From: JACCZX01 sp963786295
GTDB lineage: Bacteria; Pseudomonadota; Gammaproteobacteria; Burkholderiales; Burkholderiaceae_F
Direction: 5' to 3'
Assembly (NCBI GenBank): GCA_963786295.1
Contig: CAWAYV010000006.1
Location: 195,711 to 259,710 of the forward strand
DNA length: 64,000 nucleotides
The first letter of the stretch is position 1. Every line of letters starts with the position of its first letter. This document shows positions 1 through 9,639 of the stretch, one piece after another. The notes below the pieces were generated by a model, which was given only the letters and a program-made list of their open reading frames with translations, was not told the DNA's origin and ran no database searches. A program made the translations under genes and the position numbers.

Positions 1-106
1 CTAACATTGCATAGTTTTGAAAGCGCAAACTGGCTAGAATCGCCGCCTTTTGCAAAGCCCGACAATTCGATTGACGGGTGCAACTCAGTTGGCCGGGGGA
101 ACTGAA

Positions 107-751
107 GTGGACTTCTCTCAAACACAGCGTGATCCGACTCGCAAGTTGCTCGGGATCAGCGCGGTCGTGCTGTTTCACATCATCATTATCTATGCGCTGA
201 TTACCGGACTTGCACGTAAGGTAGTTGAAGTCGTCAAAGGTCCGATCGAGGTCAAGGTGATCGAAGAGGTCATCAAGAAGCCGCCTCCGCCGCCCGAATT
301 GCTCCCTCCGCCGCCGAAGGTGCAGGCACCGCCGCCACCGTTCATACCGCCGCCCGAAGTTAATATTGCGCCGCCGCCGACACCGGCGCCGACCATTACG
401 GCGGTCACACCAGAAGCGCCACCTGCGCCGCAAGCCCCGGTGATCGCTGCGCCGGCTCCCACCCCCGCTCCGGCGCCGGTGCAAACTGCAGCTGTTGTGT
501 GTCCTAACTATCGCGAAGCGCTCAGTTCGGTCGCGTACCCGCGCGAAGCGGCCGCCGATGGTATTCAAGGGGAAGTGCTCGCCGAATTCACTCTCGCAGC
601 GAATGGGCAGATCAAAGACATTGTCATCAAGACGAGTACAAATCGCGTGTTCAACAAACCCGCGATACAGATGATTCAGAGCAAATTGGTTTGCAAAGGC
701 CAAGGGCACGACATCAAGTTGACGTTGCCGATCAGCTTTAAACTTAGTTAA
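107..751 (+). CDS. tonB: Energy transducer TonB
   Basis: TonB carries proton-motive force from ExbB/ExbD in the inner membrane to TonB-dependent receptors in the outer membrane. One N-terminal membrane anchor (about residues 15-35) is followed by a long Pro-rich stretch with repeated PPPP and APAP runs that spans the periplasm. The C-terminal TonB domain begins near YPREAAADGIQGEV and ends in LPISFKLS. I chose the GTG at 107 (MDFSQTQRDPTRKLLG) because GGGGGAA lies just upstream and family members start this way; an in-frame TTG at 50 would add 19 residues without a good ribosome site. It is the first gene of a tonB-exbB-exbD-exbD operon. The identification is firm; the start is moderately sure. 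Confidence 0.93.
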   Translation: MDFSQTQRDPTRKLLGISAVVLFHIIIIYALITGLARKVVEVVKGPIEVKVIEEVIKKPPPPPELLPPPPKVQAPPPPFIPPPEVNIAPPPTPAPTITAVTPEAPPAPQAPVIAAPAPTPAPAPVQTAAVVCPNYREALSSVAYPREAAADGIQGEVLAEFTLAANGQIKDIVIKTSTNRVFNKPAIQMIQSKLVCKGQGHDIKLTLPISFKLS

Positions 752-817
752 TAAGCTGGCCGGCATGGCTCACGAGGCTAGACCGGCTACGCAAAACTTC
801 CTACAAGGAGACTTTCG

Positions 818-1722
818 ATGATTGGGTTTTTCCGTCGCCATGCGGCCGTGCTGGCTGCGATCCTGGTGGTTGCAGGACTGATAGCGCCCGGCCTCACCAT
901 GGCGCAGCAGGATCCACAAGTCCGCGCCGCCGGTACTGGTGCCGCCGGCCAACTCGCAAGCTGCACCATCGGCGCCACCGGCGGCGGTTATCCCGGTTCC
1001 GTCGGCGCCGCCGAAGGCAACGGTCGAGAAGGAAGTGGTCGAGAACCCATATGGCCTCGAAGCGGTATGGCGCACAGGGCGATTTTGTGTCAAAGGGCAC
1101 GCTGATCATCCTCGTGATCATGTCGATGGGAAGCTGGTACATCCTGTTCGTCAAGTTGTGGGAGCAGTACAAGCTGATGCGCGAAGCGCGCGATGTGCGC
1201 AACGCCTTTTGGAAGGCCCCCTCGTTGAAGGAAGGTGCCAAGCGGCTGGACAAGAAGAGCGCGTATCGCTACATCGCCGAAACCGGGCTTGACGCGAACG
1301 AGCATCACGAAGGGGCGCTGACCGAAAACATCGATCTGAATACGTGGGTCACCATGTCGGTGCAGCGCTCGGTCGATACGGTGCAGAGCCGCACGCAGGA
1401 TGGCCTTGCATTTCTGGCAACCGTCGGCTCAACGGCGCCGTTCGTAGGGCTGTTCGGCACGGTGTGGGGGATCTATCACGCGCTGACCGCGATCGGCATC
1501 GCGGGCCAGGCGTCGATCGACAAAGTAGCCGGGCCCGTCGGTGAAGCGCTGATCATGACCGCGATCGGCCTGGCCGTCGCGGTGCCCGCGGTGATGGGCT
1601 ACAACTGGCTGGTTCGCCGTAACAAGGTTGCGATGGACGCGGTGCGAACTTTCGGCGCCGACCTGCACGCGGTGCTTCTCGGCCGCCGTCCTGAGTTAAG
1701 AACCGCGGCTCCGGCACGCTAG
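818..1722 (+). CDS. exbB: ExbB biopolymer transport protein (two frame breaks)
   Basis: ExbB is a proton-channel subunit of the TonB motor (MotA/TolQ/ExbB family). The start at 818 has AAGGAG upstream and encodes a signal-like segment (ILVVAGLIAPGLTMAQ) plus a Pro/Ala linker. The conserved part contains GTLIILVIMSMGSWYI, then GSTAPFVGLFGTVWGIYHAL and the last helix GEALIMTAIGLAVAVPA. The frame changes near 917-920 (CAAG where CAG would give PQSAPP) and near 1071-1076 (to reach QGDFVSKG). Removing one base at each gives 300 residues, normal for ExbB with an exported N-terminus. It lies between tonB and exbD. The identification is sure; whether the breaks exist in the cell is doubtful. Confidence 0.9.
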
Positions 1723-1757
1723 GTGTTTTCCGGGTCTACGGAACAAGGAACCAAGCC

Positions 1758-2186
1758 ATGGCAATGAGTATCGGAGCGGCGGAAGGCGCAGAAGACGAAG
1801 CAATCTCGACGATCAACACGACGCCGTTGGTCGACGTGATGCTGGTGTTGTTGATCATCTTTCTGATCACAATTCCGGTCGTCACCCAATCGATTGCGCT
1901 GCAGTTGCCGCAGGAGACCAACGTTCCGCGCCAAACCAAGCCGGAGAATATCGAGCTGGCGGTGACCAAGGATGGCGACGTTTACTGGGGTATGCAGTTG
2001 ATCAAGGACAACGACGAGCTGGTGAATCGACTGAAGAAGATCGCCGTGCTGACGCCGCAGCCTGAGGTGCACATACGGGGCGATCTGACGGGCCGCTACG
2101 AGTTTGTCGGACGCGTCGTGTTCGCGGCGCAGCGCGCCGGTATTCAGAAGATCGGTTTTGTTACCGAGCCGCCACCTCGTACGTGA
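1758..2186 (+). CDS. exbD: ExbD biopolymer transport protein 1
   Basis: ExbD partners ExbB in the TonB proton motor. The 142 residues show the typical plan: a short cytoplasmic N-terminus, one membrane helix (VDVMLVLLIIFLITIPV) whose Asp in TTPLVDVMLV is the conserved proton-carrying residue, and a periplasmic domain ending GRVVFAAQRAGIQKIGF. AAGGAAC precedes the ATG. It sits 35 bases after exbB and 15 bases before a second exbD, so it should be cotranscribed with both. Length and sequence are normal for the family and the reading frame is intact. Confidence 0.94.
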   Translation: MAMSIGAAEGAEDEAISTINTTPLVDVMLVLLIIFLITIPVVTQSIALQLPQETNVPRQTKPENIELAVTKDGDVYWGMQLIKDNDELVNRLKKIAVLTPQPEVHIRGDLTGRYEFVGRVVFAAQRAGIQKIGFVTEPPPRT

Positions 2187-2201
2187 CTTAGGAGTTCAGC
2201 G

Positions 2202-2633
2202 ATGGCAATGAATGTCGGTTCGGGCGGCCCAGACAAGGACCCAGACGTGATGATCGATATCAACACCACGCCGTTGATCGACGTGATGCTGGTGCTGCTG
2301 GTGATGTTGATCATCACGATTCCGATCCAGCTGCACTCGGTCAATCTGAACATGCCGATCGGCACTCCGCCGCCGCCGCTCGAGCAGCCGGTGGTGATTA
2401 CGGTGGACGTCGACTTCGACGGCACGATCTACTGGAACGGCGAAGTCCTGTCGAACAAGGCGGCGCTTGAAGAGCGTTTGGTGTCGGCCGCCGCCATGCC
2501 GGTGCAGCCGGAAGTGCATCTGCGGCCGAACAAGCTGGCCGAATACAGAGACGTGGCAATGGTGATGGCAGCGGCGCAGCGTCTCGGCGTCACCAAGCTC
2601 GGTCTGGTGGGCAACGAACAGTTCGTGCGTTGA
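2202..2633 (+). CDS. exbD2: ExbD biopolymer transport protein 2
   Basis: This is a second ExbD of 143 residues, with the same architecture as its neighbour: NTTPLIDVMLVLLVMLI carries the membrane Asp, and a periplasmic domain ends AAAQRLGVTKLGLVGNE. The two copies share the INTTPLxDVMLVLL core but differ in the periplasmic part; this one carries a PIGTPPPPLEQ stretch. Tandem exbD genes behind exbB are known in Xanthomonas and relatives, where the second copy can be receptor- or substrate-specific. That role is only inferred here. AGGAG lies upstream of the ATG and the frame is intact. Confidence 0.93.
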   Translation: MAMNVGSGGPDKDPDVMIDINTTPLIDVMLVLLVMLIITIPIQLHSVNLNMPIGTPPPPLEQPVVITVDVDFDGTIYWNGEVLSNKAALEERLVSAAAMPVQPEVHLRPNKLAEYRDVAMVMAAAQRLGVTKLGLVGNEQFVR

Positions 2634-2659
2634 TATTGCGCATTGAGGAGACGTTGTCG

Positions 2660-3922
2660 ATGACAATCGATGTGAATACTCACGCAATCAGATCGTTTCG
2701 CCTGTCGCTGGCGGCAGCCGCTGTCGTAGCCGCGCTTGGCCTGCAAACAACTCCGGAGGGGCGCATCACATGGTCGACGGCCACCGCGCAGGAAGCAGTC
2801 CGCGGTGAGGTCGGGCGGCCGTTGCAGGCAGCGCGAGATCTGATCAAGGGCAAGCGTTACAGCGAAGCGCTGGCGAAGCTGCGCGAAGCGGATGCCGTGC
2901 CGAACCTCACCGCCAGCGAAAAGCTTTTGATAGAACAGATGCGCGCGTCGGCGGCACTGTCGGCGGGCGACAATGGTCAGGCGATCAAGGCGATTCAAGC
3001 GCTGCTGGCATCGGGCCGCTTACCCGAGTCGCAGCAGGCGCAATACGCCGGCAGCCTGGCGTCGCTGTATTACCGCGAAAAAGACTATCGGGAAGCTGCT
3101 CAGTGGGCGGGTAAGGCTTTGCGCTCCAATCCGTCTGACGGCGCAATGCGCAGTCTGCAGATTTCGTCCTATTACCAGGCCGGCGACCTTGCCTCGGCGT
3201 CCAGAGAAGCGCTGGAAGACGTGCAGGCGGCCGAGAAAGCCGGCCGGATACCGCCTGAAGATCGCCTTCAGTTGCTGGCCAACATCGCATCAAAGACGGG
3301 TGACCGCGCCGCGTATGTGGCGGGCATCGAACGCTTGGTCGCGTACTACCCGAAGAAGGAGTACTGGGTCGATCTACTGCGTCGGCTTGAGTCGAAGCCC
3401 GGCTTCTCCAACCGCTTGACGTTGGATCTTTATCGGCTGCGTGCAGCAACGAAGACGCTCGATTCGCCGAATGAAGTCGTTGAAATGGCGCAACTCGCGT
3501 TGCAGCAGAAGCAGGCCGGCGAAGCAAAGCAGGTATTGGACAGTGCGTTCGCATCCGGCTTGCTCGGCAAGGGTACGGAAGCCGAGCGTCAAAAGCGGCT
3601 GCTCGCGCTGGCCAGCGAGCGCGCTGCTGACGCCCCGAATCAGTTGAAACAAGCCGAGGCCGAAGCGTTGGCCGCCGCCGATGGATCCGATCTGGTCACT
3701 ATCGGCTTTGCCTATAGCGGCCTGGGCCAGCACGAGAAGGGTATCGCGCTGATGCAGCAGGGGATCGCAAAGGGGAAGCTAAAGCGCGTCGACGAGGCGA
3801 ACCTGCATCTTGGAATTGCGTATCTGCGAGCTGGCCAGAAAGCGAAGGCGCAGCAGGCCTTCAAGTCGGTCGGCGGCACCGACGGTACTGCCGATCTGGC
3901 GCGACTGTGGATGAGGGTCTAG
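2660..3922 (+). CDS. Exported TPR-repeat protein of the tonB-exbBD operon
   Basis: A 420-residue protein with a signal peptide-like start (LAAAAVVAALGLQTT) followed by helical repeats with TPR character (for example ASLYYREKDYREAAQWAGKAL, and near the C-terminus FAYSGLGQHEKGIALMQQG and LGIAYLRAGQKAKAQQAF). I chose the ATG at 2660, ten codons into the longest frame, because GAGGAG sits at 2645-2650. It is the last gene before a strong hairpin terminator, only 26 bases after exbD2. TPR proteins often follow exbBD in proteobacteria and presumably serve as periplasmic scaffolds, but no function is shown by this sequence. Confidence 0.85.
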   Translation: MTIDVNTHAIRSFRLSLAAAAVVAALGLQTTPEGRITWSTATAQEAVRGEVGRPLQAARDLIKGKRYSEALAKLREADAVPNLTASEKLLIEQMRASAALSAGDNGQAIKAIQALLASGRLPESQQAQYAGSLASLYYREKDYREAAQWAGKALRSNPSDGAMRSLQISSYYQAGDLASASREALEDVQAAEKAGRIPPEDRLQLLANIASKTGDRAAYVAGIERLVAYYPKKEYWVDLLRRLESKPGFSNRLTLDLYRLRAATKTLDSPNEVVEMAQLALQQKQAGEAKQVLDSAFASGLLGKGTEAERQKRLLALASERAADAPNQLKQAEAEALAAADGSDLVTIGFAYSGLGQHEKGIALMQQGIAKGKLKRVDEANLHLGIAYLRAGQKAKAQQAFKSVGGTDGTADLARLWMRV

Positions 3923-3951
3923 CAACCGCTCGCTCGCTGCGAAGTCAAAAA

Positions 3952-3971
3952 AGCCCGCCTTGCGGCGGGCT
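3952..3971. terminator. Bidirectional hairpin terminator
   Basis: AGCCCGCC, the loop TTGC, then GGCGGGCT form a perfect 8-bp stem. A-run upstream (AAAAA) and TTT downstream allow termination from either strand. It closes the tonB-exbBD-TPR operon 29 bases after its last stop codon. Confidence 0.85.
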
Positions 3972-4001
3972 TTGGTCTTGGATGCCGATCTAGTCCGTTA
4001 C

Positions 4002-4017
4002 CTAGTGGTTCCACTAG
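4002..4017. repeat. 16-bp palindrome CTAGTGG-TT-CCACTAG
   Basis: Two perfect 7-base arms around a 2-base centre, in the gap between two convergent genes. No T-run follows, so it does not look like a terminator. It could be a protein-binding site; nothing else supports this. Confidence 0.45.
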
Positions 4018-4104
4018 TCGAGGCCGAACGAAATGGCCGGCGTCGCACTTTTCCAATCGGCGCTGGACCTTATCGGTTGGTGTCCGCCGGCGTGCGGCCT
4101 CAGG

Positions 4105-5286
4105 TCACTTCACGAGGCTGCGCAGCCAGTCGAGCTTGGCCGCATACAGGTCATGGTCCCTGCGATTTCCGCTCAGTTCGGCGGCCCGTGCTACTTCGGC
4201 AGCCGCCTGCTCGACATCGCCCAGCCGGTAAAGCGCGACGCCGAGCCAGAAACGCACTTCGGCTGGGGTATCGGGCCGCTTTAACTCGCGCGCGAAGTAA
4301 TCGCGTGCCGAGCGGAAATCCTCGCGCTTCATTGCAGCCAGACCAAGCTGGTAATACTGCAGCGGCGGTCGCGACTCGAGCCGAGCCAGCTGCTGTCGCA
4401 GCCGTTCGGCTTCCGAAACGCGGCCCTGTCGGGTCCGGACTTCAGACAGATTCGCAAGCGCAAAAGTAAGGCTCGCGTCGTCCGCCAGCATATGTTCGAA
4501 CACGGCCGATGCCTCGGACAGCAGGCCCTTTCTCAAATAGAGAAGGCCGAGCGTGTTCTGAGCCTGCACAAAATCGGGGCTGTTCACGACGGAGCCGCGC
4601 GCCCATGCGTACGCATCGTCGTTGCGGCCGCCGACCATAGCTTCGATCGCCCGATTGTTCATGAACATCGAGACCACGAGCGATTCCGGAATCTCTCGTG
4701 TTTTTAGTCCCGCGATCTGTTCGCTGGGCAGAAAATCGATTGTCAGCTCATGCGCGAAAGGTGTGGTGCTGACGTCGGCCAAGCGTCGGCCAAGCGTGAT
4801 GTTCACATGTCCGCTGCCCAGCAATAGGCCGTCCTTCAGCGTCCAGTTCTCCTCCAAATCCGCACTCTGATACCGCACGCGCAACCCGAGCTCCTTGGCA
4901 AAGGCTGCCGTCATGATCACGAGCGACAGGCAGTTGCCGGCGCGCGCATCGAACGCTTCAGCAGCGTTGCGAGTGACGGTCGACTCGTATTCGAGCTTCA
5001 GCTGGCCGCTTCGATAGAGCGCCTCCGCCAGCGCAGTCTGCTGGTCGATCAGCCCAGGTCGGAATTCGGTGCGCAGATAGTCGCGCATCGACTCGCTGAC
5101 AACGAATATCCGGTCGACCGCGATCGGCTCGGAAGGGGCGCGGAAGTGCTGATCCGCGAACAGGAACGCGGGAACGTGGCCCTGGTGACCCGGTGACGAT
5201 GCGCATCCCGCGGCAAGCAGCGCGCACGCAATCGCGGCGACTCTAACGAGCCTCGAGATCACCGTCGGCAATCGACCAACCGACAT
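4105..5286 (-). CDS. TPR lipoprotein with transglutaminase-like N-terminal domain
   Basis: The start at 5286 gives a signal peptide ending in the lipobox LLAAGC, so this should be an outer- or inner-membrane lipoprotein; a longer frame begins 28 codons upstream without a plausible leader. Residues around FDARAGNCLSLVIMTAAFAKELG match the Cys region of transglutaminase-like proteins. The C-terminal half has TPR repeats (AQNTLGLLYLRKGLLSEASAVFEHML and WLGVALYRLGDVEQAAAEVARA). Such proteins are widespread in proteobacteria, with unknown function. The frame is intact. It has its own upstream gap and converges on the tonB operon. Confidence 0.78.
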   Translation of the reverse strand: MSVGRLPTVISRLVRVAAIACALLAAGCASSPGHQGHVPAFLFADQHFRAPSEPIAVDRIFVVSESMRDYLRTEFRPGLIDQQTALAEALYRSGQLKLEYESTVTRNAAEAFDARAGNCLSLVIMTAAFAKELGLRVRYQSADLEENWTLKDGLLLGSGHVNITLGRRLADVSTTPFAHELTIDFLPSEQIAGLKTREIPESLVVSMFMNNRAIEAMVGGRNDDAYAWARGSVVNSPDFVQAQNTLGLLYLRKGLLSEASAVFEHMLADDASLTFALANLSEVRTRQGRVSEAERLRQQLARLESRPPLQYYQLGLAAMKREDFRSARDYFARELKRPDTPAEVRFWLGVALYRLGDVEQAAAEVARAAELSGNRRDHDLYAAKLDWLRSLVK

Positions 5287-5385
5287 CGTTCGTGATAAGA
5301 ATGAACCGAACACAACACTACTCCTGCGCTGCCCGGGGTGCCATCCGCGCGACTCGCTCGTTGGGAACACAAAGCTGGAGGTAAC

Positions 5386-5817
5386 CTACTTGATGCGGCG
5401 TACGCGGGGCGAAAGTGCTACGCCATCAATATCAAGAAAGTAAGCACCTAGCACGCCGCGTTGGACTGAAGCTGTGCGTTTACCAGGCCGCGTTGCGTAG
5501 CTCGATCCATCCACGACCTGCCAGACCTGGCCGTTTTCGAGCGCGATTTTCTCGTTGGGGCCCCATCCTGAGAAGTTGCTCGGCACTGTTGACTCGACCG
5601 TCGATTCGCCAACTCGCGGGGTCTCGGAAGGCTCGGTTCTGCTGGTTCGTGGGCCGGCGGTCGCGGCCGGCGGCGTCAGCGCGAGTGCGTCATAGCAGGC
5701 GAGCCTCGCCGCCGGGTCGCTGAGCTTGCGACAGCTCTCGAGAGTGCCCTGTGCGATCGCCGGCATCGCGATCAGCCAAACCACCAGCAAGCCGAAGCGC
5801 GCGGTTTCTCTATTCAC
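5386..5817 (-). CDS. Exported protein of unknown function
   Basis: I place the start at the GTG at 5817, giving MNRETARFGLLVVWLIAMPAIAQG, a good signal peptide. The longest frame starts further upstream and would overlap the neighbouring gene. After the leader comes LESCRKLSDPAARLACYDALA, a short Cys-containing helix pair seen in many secreted proteobacterial proteins. A low-complexity Ser/Thr/Glu linker follows, then a small beta-rich C-terminal part (ALENGQVWQVVDGSS ... YFLDIDGVALSPRVRRIK). The function is unknown. It is probably cotranscribed with the upstream exported protein (5850-6389), 32 bases away. Confidence 0.6.
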   Translation of the reverse strand: MNRETARFGLLVVWLIAMPAIAQGTLESCRKLSDPAARLACYDALALTPPAATAGPRTSRTEPSETPRVGESTVESTVPSNFSGWGPNEKIALENGQVWQVVDGSSYATRPGKRTASVQRGVLGAYFLDIDGVALSPRVRRIK

Positions 5818-5849
5818 CGAAAGACTATGGAGCGCAAACGCGAACGGCC

Positions 5850-6389
5850 TCAACTCGATTTCGATTTGTCCGCTGCACAATACCGGGCCTTGAACCATTC
5901 GGTCAACAACGCGCGCTCCTTCGGATAGGACGCGGTCACGATCCGGTCAGCAGGATCGCTTCCCACAAATCCCGAGTCGCGGAGATTCACCGATCCGCGA
6001 TCGACCACTTTCTTGTCGGCGTCCAATAGCCGAAAGTCGAAGGTGAGCGCGATGACCCACGAGTTCTTGACGACGCGCACGTCGCTCCGGGTTGTGTTGG
6101 CGCCGGCCGATGCCATCCAGCCTGCCGAGTTGACTTCACTGAGTGCGAGTTCGAGCAGCTGGCCCTCGTTCAGGCATTTTGGCGCGGCCGACTTCAGCTC
6201 GTCTTCAAGGGCGTTCTTGAGTCGCTTGGCCGACTCTTTGCGGATCAGACGATCGGTGCTTTCCTCGATGAACTGCGCGTCCTTTTTGAACGCGACCTTG
6301 GCGTCGGCGGGCGCCGCTGCCGCGGGGCCAACGGCGCATAAAGACGTGAGAACGGCAACGACGGCAATAGAAGGGATGACAACTTTCAT
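5850..6389 (-). CDS. Exported protein of unknown function
   Basis: A 179-residue protein with a clear signal peptide (MKVVIPSIAVVAVLTSLCAVGPAAAAPA). The mature part is mostly helical at first (EESTDRLIRKESAKRLKNALEDELKS) with Cys at PKCLNEGQLLELAL and near the C-terminus (WFKARYCAADK). The centre, VVKNSWVIALTFDFRLLDADKKVVDRGS, reads like a beta-sandwich. I do not recognise a family. GAGGAG lies just upstream of the ATG (GAGCATTCATG context), supporting this start. It is transcribed toward another exported protein on the same strand. Confidence 0.65.
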   Translation of the reverse strand: MKVVIPSIAVVAVLTSLCAVGPAAAAPADAKVAFKKDAQFIEESTDRLIRKESAKRLKNALEDELKSAAPKCLNEGQLLELALSEVNSAGWMASAGANTTRSDVRVVKNSWVIALTFDFRLLDADKKVVDRGSVNLRDSGFVGSDPADRIVTASYPKERALLTEWFKARYCAADKSKSS

Positions 6390-6466
6390 GAATGCTCCTC
6401 AAGTCACCCGGATGGCTACAAGCTACTCGCGTTGACTCCGCGCTTCAACCGACGGGCGAAAAAAAA

Positions 6467-6488
6467 CCGGAACCCCGCAGGGTTCCGG
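6467..6488 (-). terminator. Rho-independent terminator of the TonB-dependent receptor
   Basis: CCGGAACC, a 6-base loop, and GGTTCCGG make an 8-bp stem. The run of ten A on the plus strand at 6457-6466 gives a T-tract on the minus strand, placing it 27 bases after the receptor stop codon. Confidence 0.85.
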
Positions 6489-6514
6489 CTTAGACAGACT
6501 TCCCGGCGCGTGGT

Positions 6515-9484
6515 TTACAGCCGTCCGCGGATACCGATGTACCACCGGCGGCCGATCGGATCGTGGCTCGTGGCCATGTCGACCCCGGTAATCCCACCCG
6601 GCAGGCTGGAGAGGAGCTTGGACTGCTCCGTACCGAACAAGTTGTCGATCCCGGCGTACACGCTCCAGTTCTTGTGCACCTGGTACGTGCCCTGGATGTC
6701 GGTGTAGATCTCGGAATCGATCTTCTTCGCGCCGCGCGGCAGGTCGAAACCCGCCAGGAACTGGTCGTCCAGCGCCATTTCGCCGATAAACGTGTTACGC
6801 AGCGTCACGCCCCAAGGACCCCACGTGTAGCCGAGCGACAACGTCCATTTGTTCTCCGGCTGGTCGCCGGGGCTCTCATTGGCGACGGCGGCGACTTCGC
6901 CAACAAAATAGTCTCTTTCTGCGCCCGGCAACGGGATGACGTAGCCCTCCAGGTAGTGCGTCCAGGAGAAGCGCGCATCCAACCGACCCGGGCCCACGCG
7001 ATCAGAGTAAGCCGCGGTGAAGTCGATGCCCCTGGCCCGCAGGCCGCCGCTGTTCGAGACTGATGTGTCGATGAATTCCAGCGATCCCGCACTGTTGGAG
7101 CCTTCGACCGTCGGTCGACGCTGGATGAACGAGCAGAACGACGCGTCACCCGTGTAGCACTGGTCGAGGATGAACTGGCGCGGCGTTGACACGATCGCGT
7201 CGTCGATCTTGATGTCGAAGTAGTCGATCGTGAACGCCGTGTTGCGCAGCCAGTCGATGTTGCGTGGTGTGAACACGAGGCCCAGCGTCCACGACTTGCC
7301 TTCCTCCTCCTTTAGATTCGGGTTGCCGCGGTCGAACCCACTGATGCCCTGGACATCGGCCTGATTCAGCGTGAACGCGCCGTTCGCTGCAACGTTCGAA
7401 GCAACGCCCGGAGCGGCAAGGCAGCGCGTGCCGAGCGTACCTCCGGTGCCGGCCGTGACGCCATCGCACGGATCGCTCAGGCCGGTCGGAAAGTCCTGTG
7501 ACGGCGCCAAGAACAGCTCGGCGATGTTCGGTGCCCGCGTGGCCAGCGAGTTTGTCGCGCGGAACCTGAGATCGTTGTTCAGCGCCCATTCCAGACCGAG
7601 CGAGTAGCTGAACGTGCTACCCACCGTCGAATAATCGCCGAATCGAACTGCCGCAGTCGCTGCCAGCATTTTCGCCCACTCTTTGTCCTTCACGATGGGG
7701 AAACGACCTTCGAGGAAGAAATCCCACACGTCGAAGCCGCCGCTGGTTTCCGGAATGGCGTTGTTAGCGTTCAGTCCGGCCTGGGTCAAGGCGTCGTGCG
7801 TGGAGCGCGAGAATTCCTTGCGGTACTCGATGCCCGCCGCGATGCCGAGCGGGCCGGCGGGCAGCTGTGCAGCCTCGCCGGTAACCGTCACGCCGACCAC
7901 GTTCTGCCGCGTTTCACTGGTAAACGTGGTCGGCGCCGCGATGTATTGCGCCGCCTCCGGGCTGATCGAGTTGAAGCCAAAGACGTTGATCGGAACGCAG
8001 CCCTCGGCAACCGCATTCGGGTCCAGGCACGTTACGCCGCCGGCTCCGTCCGGAATCGCTGCCAGTGCGTTGCGGAAGTTCAGCACGTTGGTCTGGCCCC
8101 CACCCACCTGCGACTCGGTCGTCACGCCATAGCTCCAGAACGCGTCGTAGTTCCAGGGTCCGGTGATGGCGCCCTTCACGCCGGTCATCATACGGAACGT
8201 GTCGCGCTCGGCTTCCTGGCCGCGGTTGCCGACTTCGGAAAGCCGCTTTGTGAAGTTGTAGTCCACTGCGCCGTCGCCATCCCGGTCGGTGAGCAGCGCG
8301 AGGATATCCGGCCGGATCATCGGGTTGTTCACCAGCGCGCCGTTGACCATGAACTGCGCCGGAATGATGCCGCCGGTACCCGGGAAGAGCTGCGCGGAAT
8401 CGAGCGGGAACGGCTCGAGCTCGGAGACCGTTTTCGTCCGGGCGTAGTTGGTCTCGAAGTACGCCGAATGGCCTGTGCGCCACTCGTATTCGCCGACGGC
8501 GGCAAAGAGGTTCCGGTCCGTCGGCACCGCGATGGTGCGAAGCTTGTTCCGATCGAAACCCGTCGCGCCAACGCCATCCGGAAAACCGTCGCCATCAACA
8601 TCGGCGCCGTTCGTCGAGAACGGGATCAAGTTGCCCGCCGCGTCGAATGTTCGGTTGCCGCCCCCAAAGAACACGCGACCCTGCGGCGCAAAGCTCGAGA
8701 AGAACGGCCGCTGAATGTTGAAGATGTCATTCGGGTCACCGGTGACACCAACGGCCCTGTCGATTTGGTCCGTGTTGACCCAGTCGCGGTCACGCGAGTA
8801 CACGGCTCCCTGTTTGCTGGCGCCGAGGTGACCCATCACGAAGCCACGCTGCCCAGTCGTACCGAACGTCAACGACGCTGAACGCTGGTCGTCGTCACCC
8901 TCGAAGCTCTTGCCGTATTGGGCATCGACGGCGAGTCCGCTGAAGTCCCGCTTAAGGATGATGTTGACCACGCCGGCGACGGCATCCGAGCCGTAGAGCG
9001 CCGACTGGCCGCCGGTCAGGATATCGATTCGATCGATGAACTGCGTCGGAATCGTATTCAGGTCCACCGCAAATGCCGTGGGGACTCCGGATACGTACCG
9101 CCTGCCATTGACCAGCACAAGCGTTCGATCGTCACCGAGATTGCGCAGGTTGACGGTAGAGACCCCCGCGCCGCTGGTCTGGAAGTTCGAATTGCTACGC
9201 GTCAGGGTCGGAGTGCCGATCGTAGGGTTCTGTTAGAGGACGTTCTGAATGTTGATTGCGCCGGTTTCCTCGATCGCCTTGGTAGTGATCTGCTGCATCG
9301 GCGACGCCGACTCGGCACCCTCCGAGACGATGCGCGTACCCGTAACAACCGCGCGTTCCAGCGTCTGACCCGTCTGGGCGGGCTGAGCGGGTGCTTGAGC
9401 GCTAGCCGCGGTCATTAATGAAAACGCGATCGAGCCGCTGAACGCCAACGCGATCCCGCGCGCCATTGGTTTGAGTTCAAACAT
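6515..9484 (-). CDS. TonB-dependent outer-membrane receptor with an in-frame TAA in the plug domain
   Basis: A receptor of about 988 codons. The N-terminus has a signal peptide (ALAFSGSIAFSLMTAASAQ) and the plug start RAVVTGTRIVSEGAESASP. At 9235-9233 the codon is TAA, between AINIQNVL and QNPTIGTPTLTRSNSNFQ, and the same frame then continues with no other interruption through VSTVNLRNLGDDRTLVLVNGRR to the C-terminal strand RRWYIGIRGRL. Reading resumes in the same frame, so this is a single substitution-type stop, not a frameshift. Two Asp-rich loops (DVDGDGFPD, DRDGDGAVD) resemble calcium-binding repeats. The substrate is unknown. It may be a nonsense pseudogene, a base error, or a readthrough site. 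Confidence 0.88.
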
Positions 9485-9639
9485 TAAGGTTTCCCCCCGG
9501 AAAATTGATGCATTCGGACAGTCTCGAAGAACGTGCTGACGACATCGAGAGGAAGCCGTCGCTATTCAATTTCGAGAGCACGCGCATTGTGGGGTTGCCT
9601 GTCGTCGCTTGGCAACAAACCTTCAAGGCGATATATAAC

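Noticed and set aside
190..462. Gly-rich open frame antisense to tonB
   Set aside because: It is the mirror of the Pro-rich codons of TonB (CCG read as CGG/GGC) and has no ribosome site.
7796..8881. Long open frame (361 codons) on the plus strand opposite the receptor
   Set aside because: It is Arg/Ala-rich with no motif, lies wholly within the receptor gene, and arises from GC-rich codon bias.
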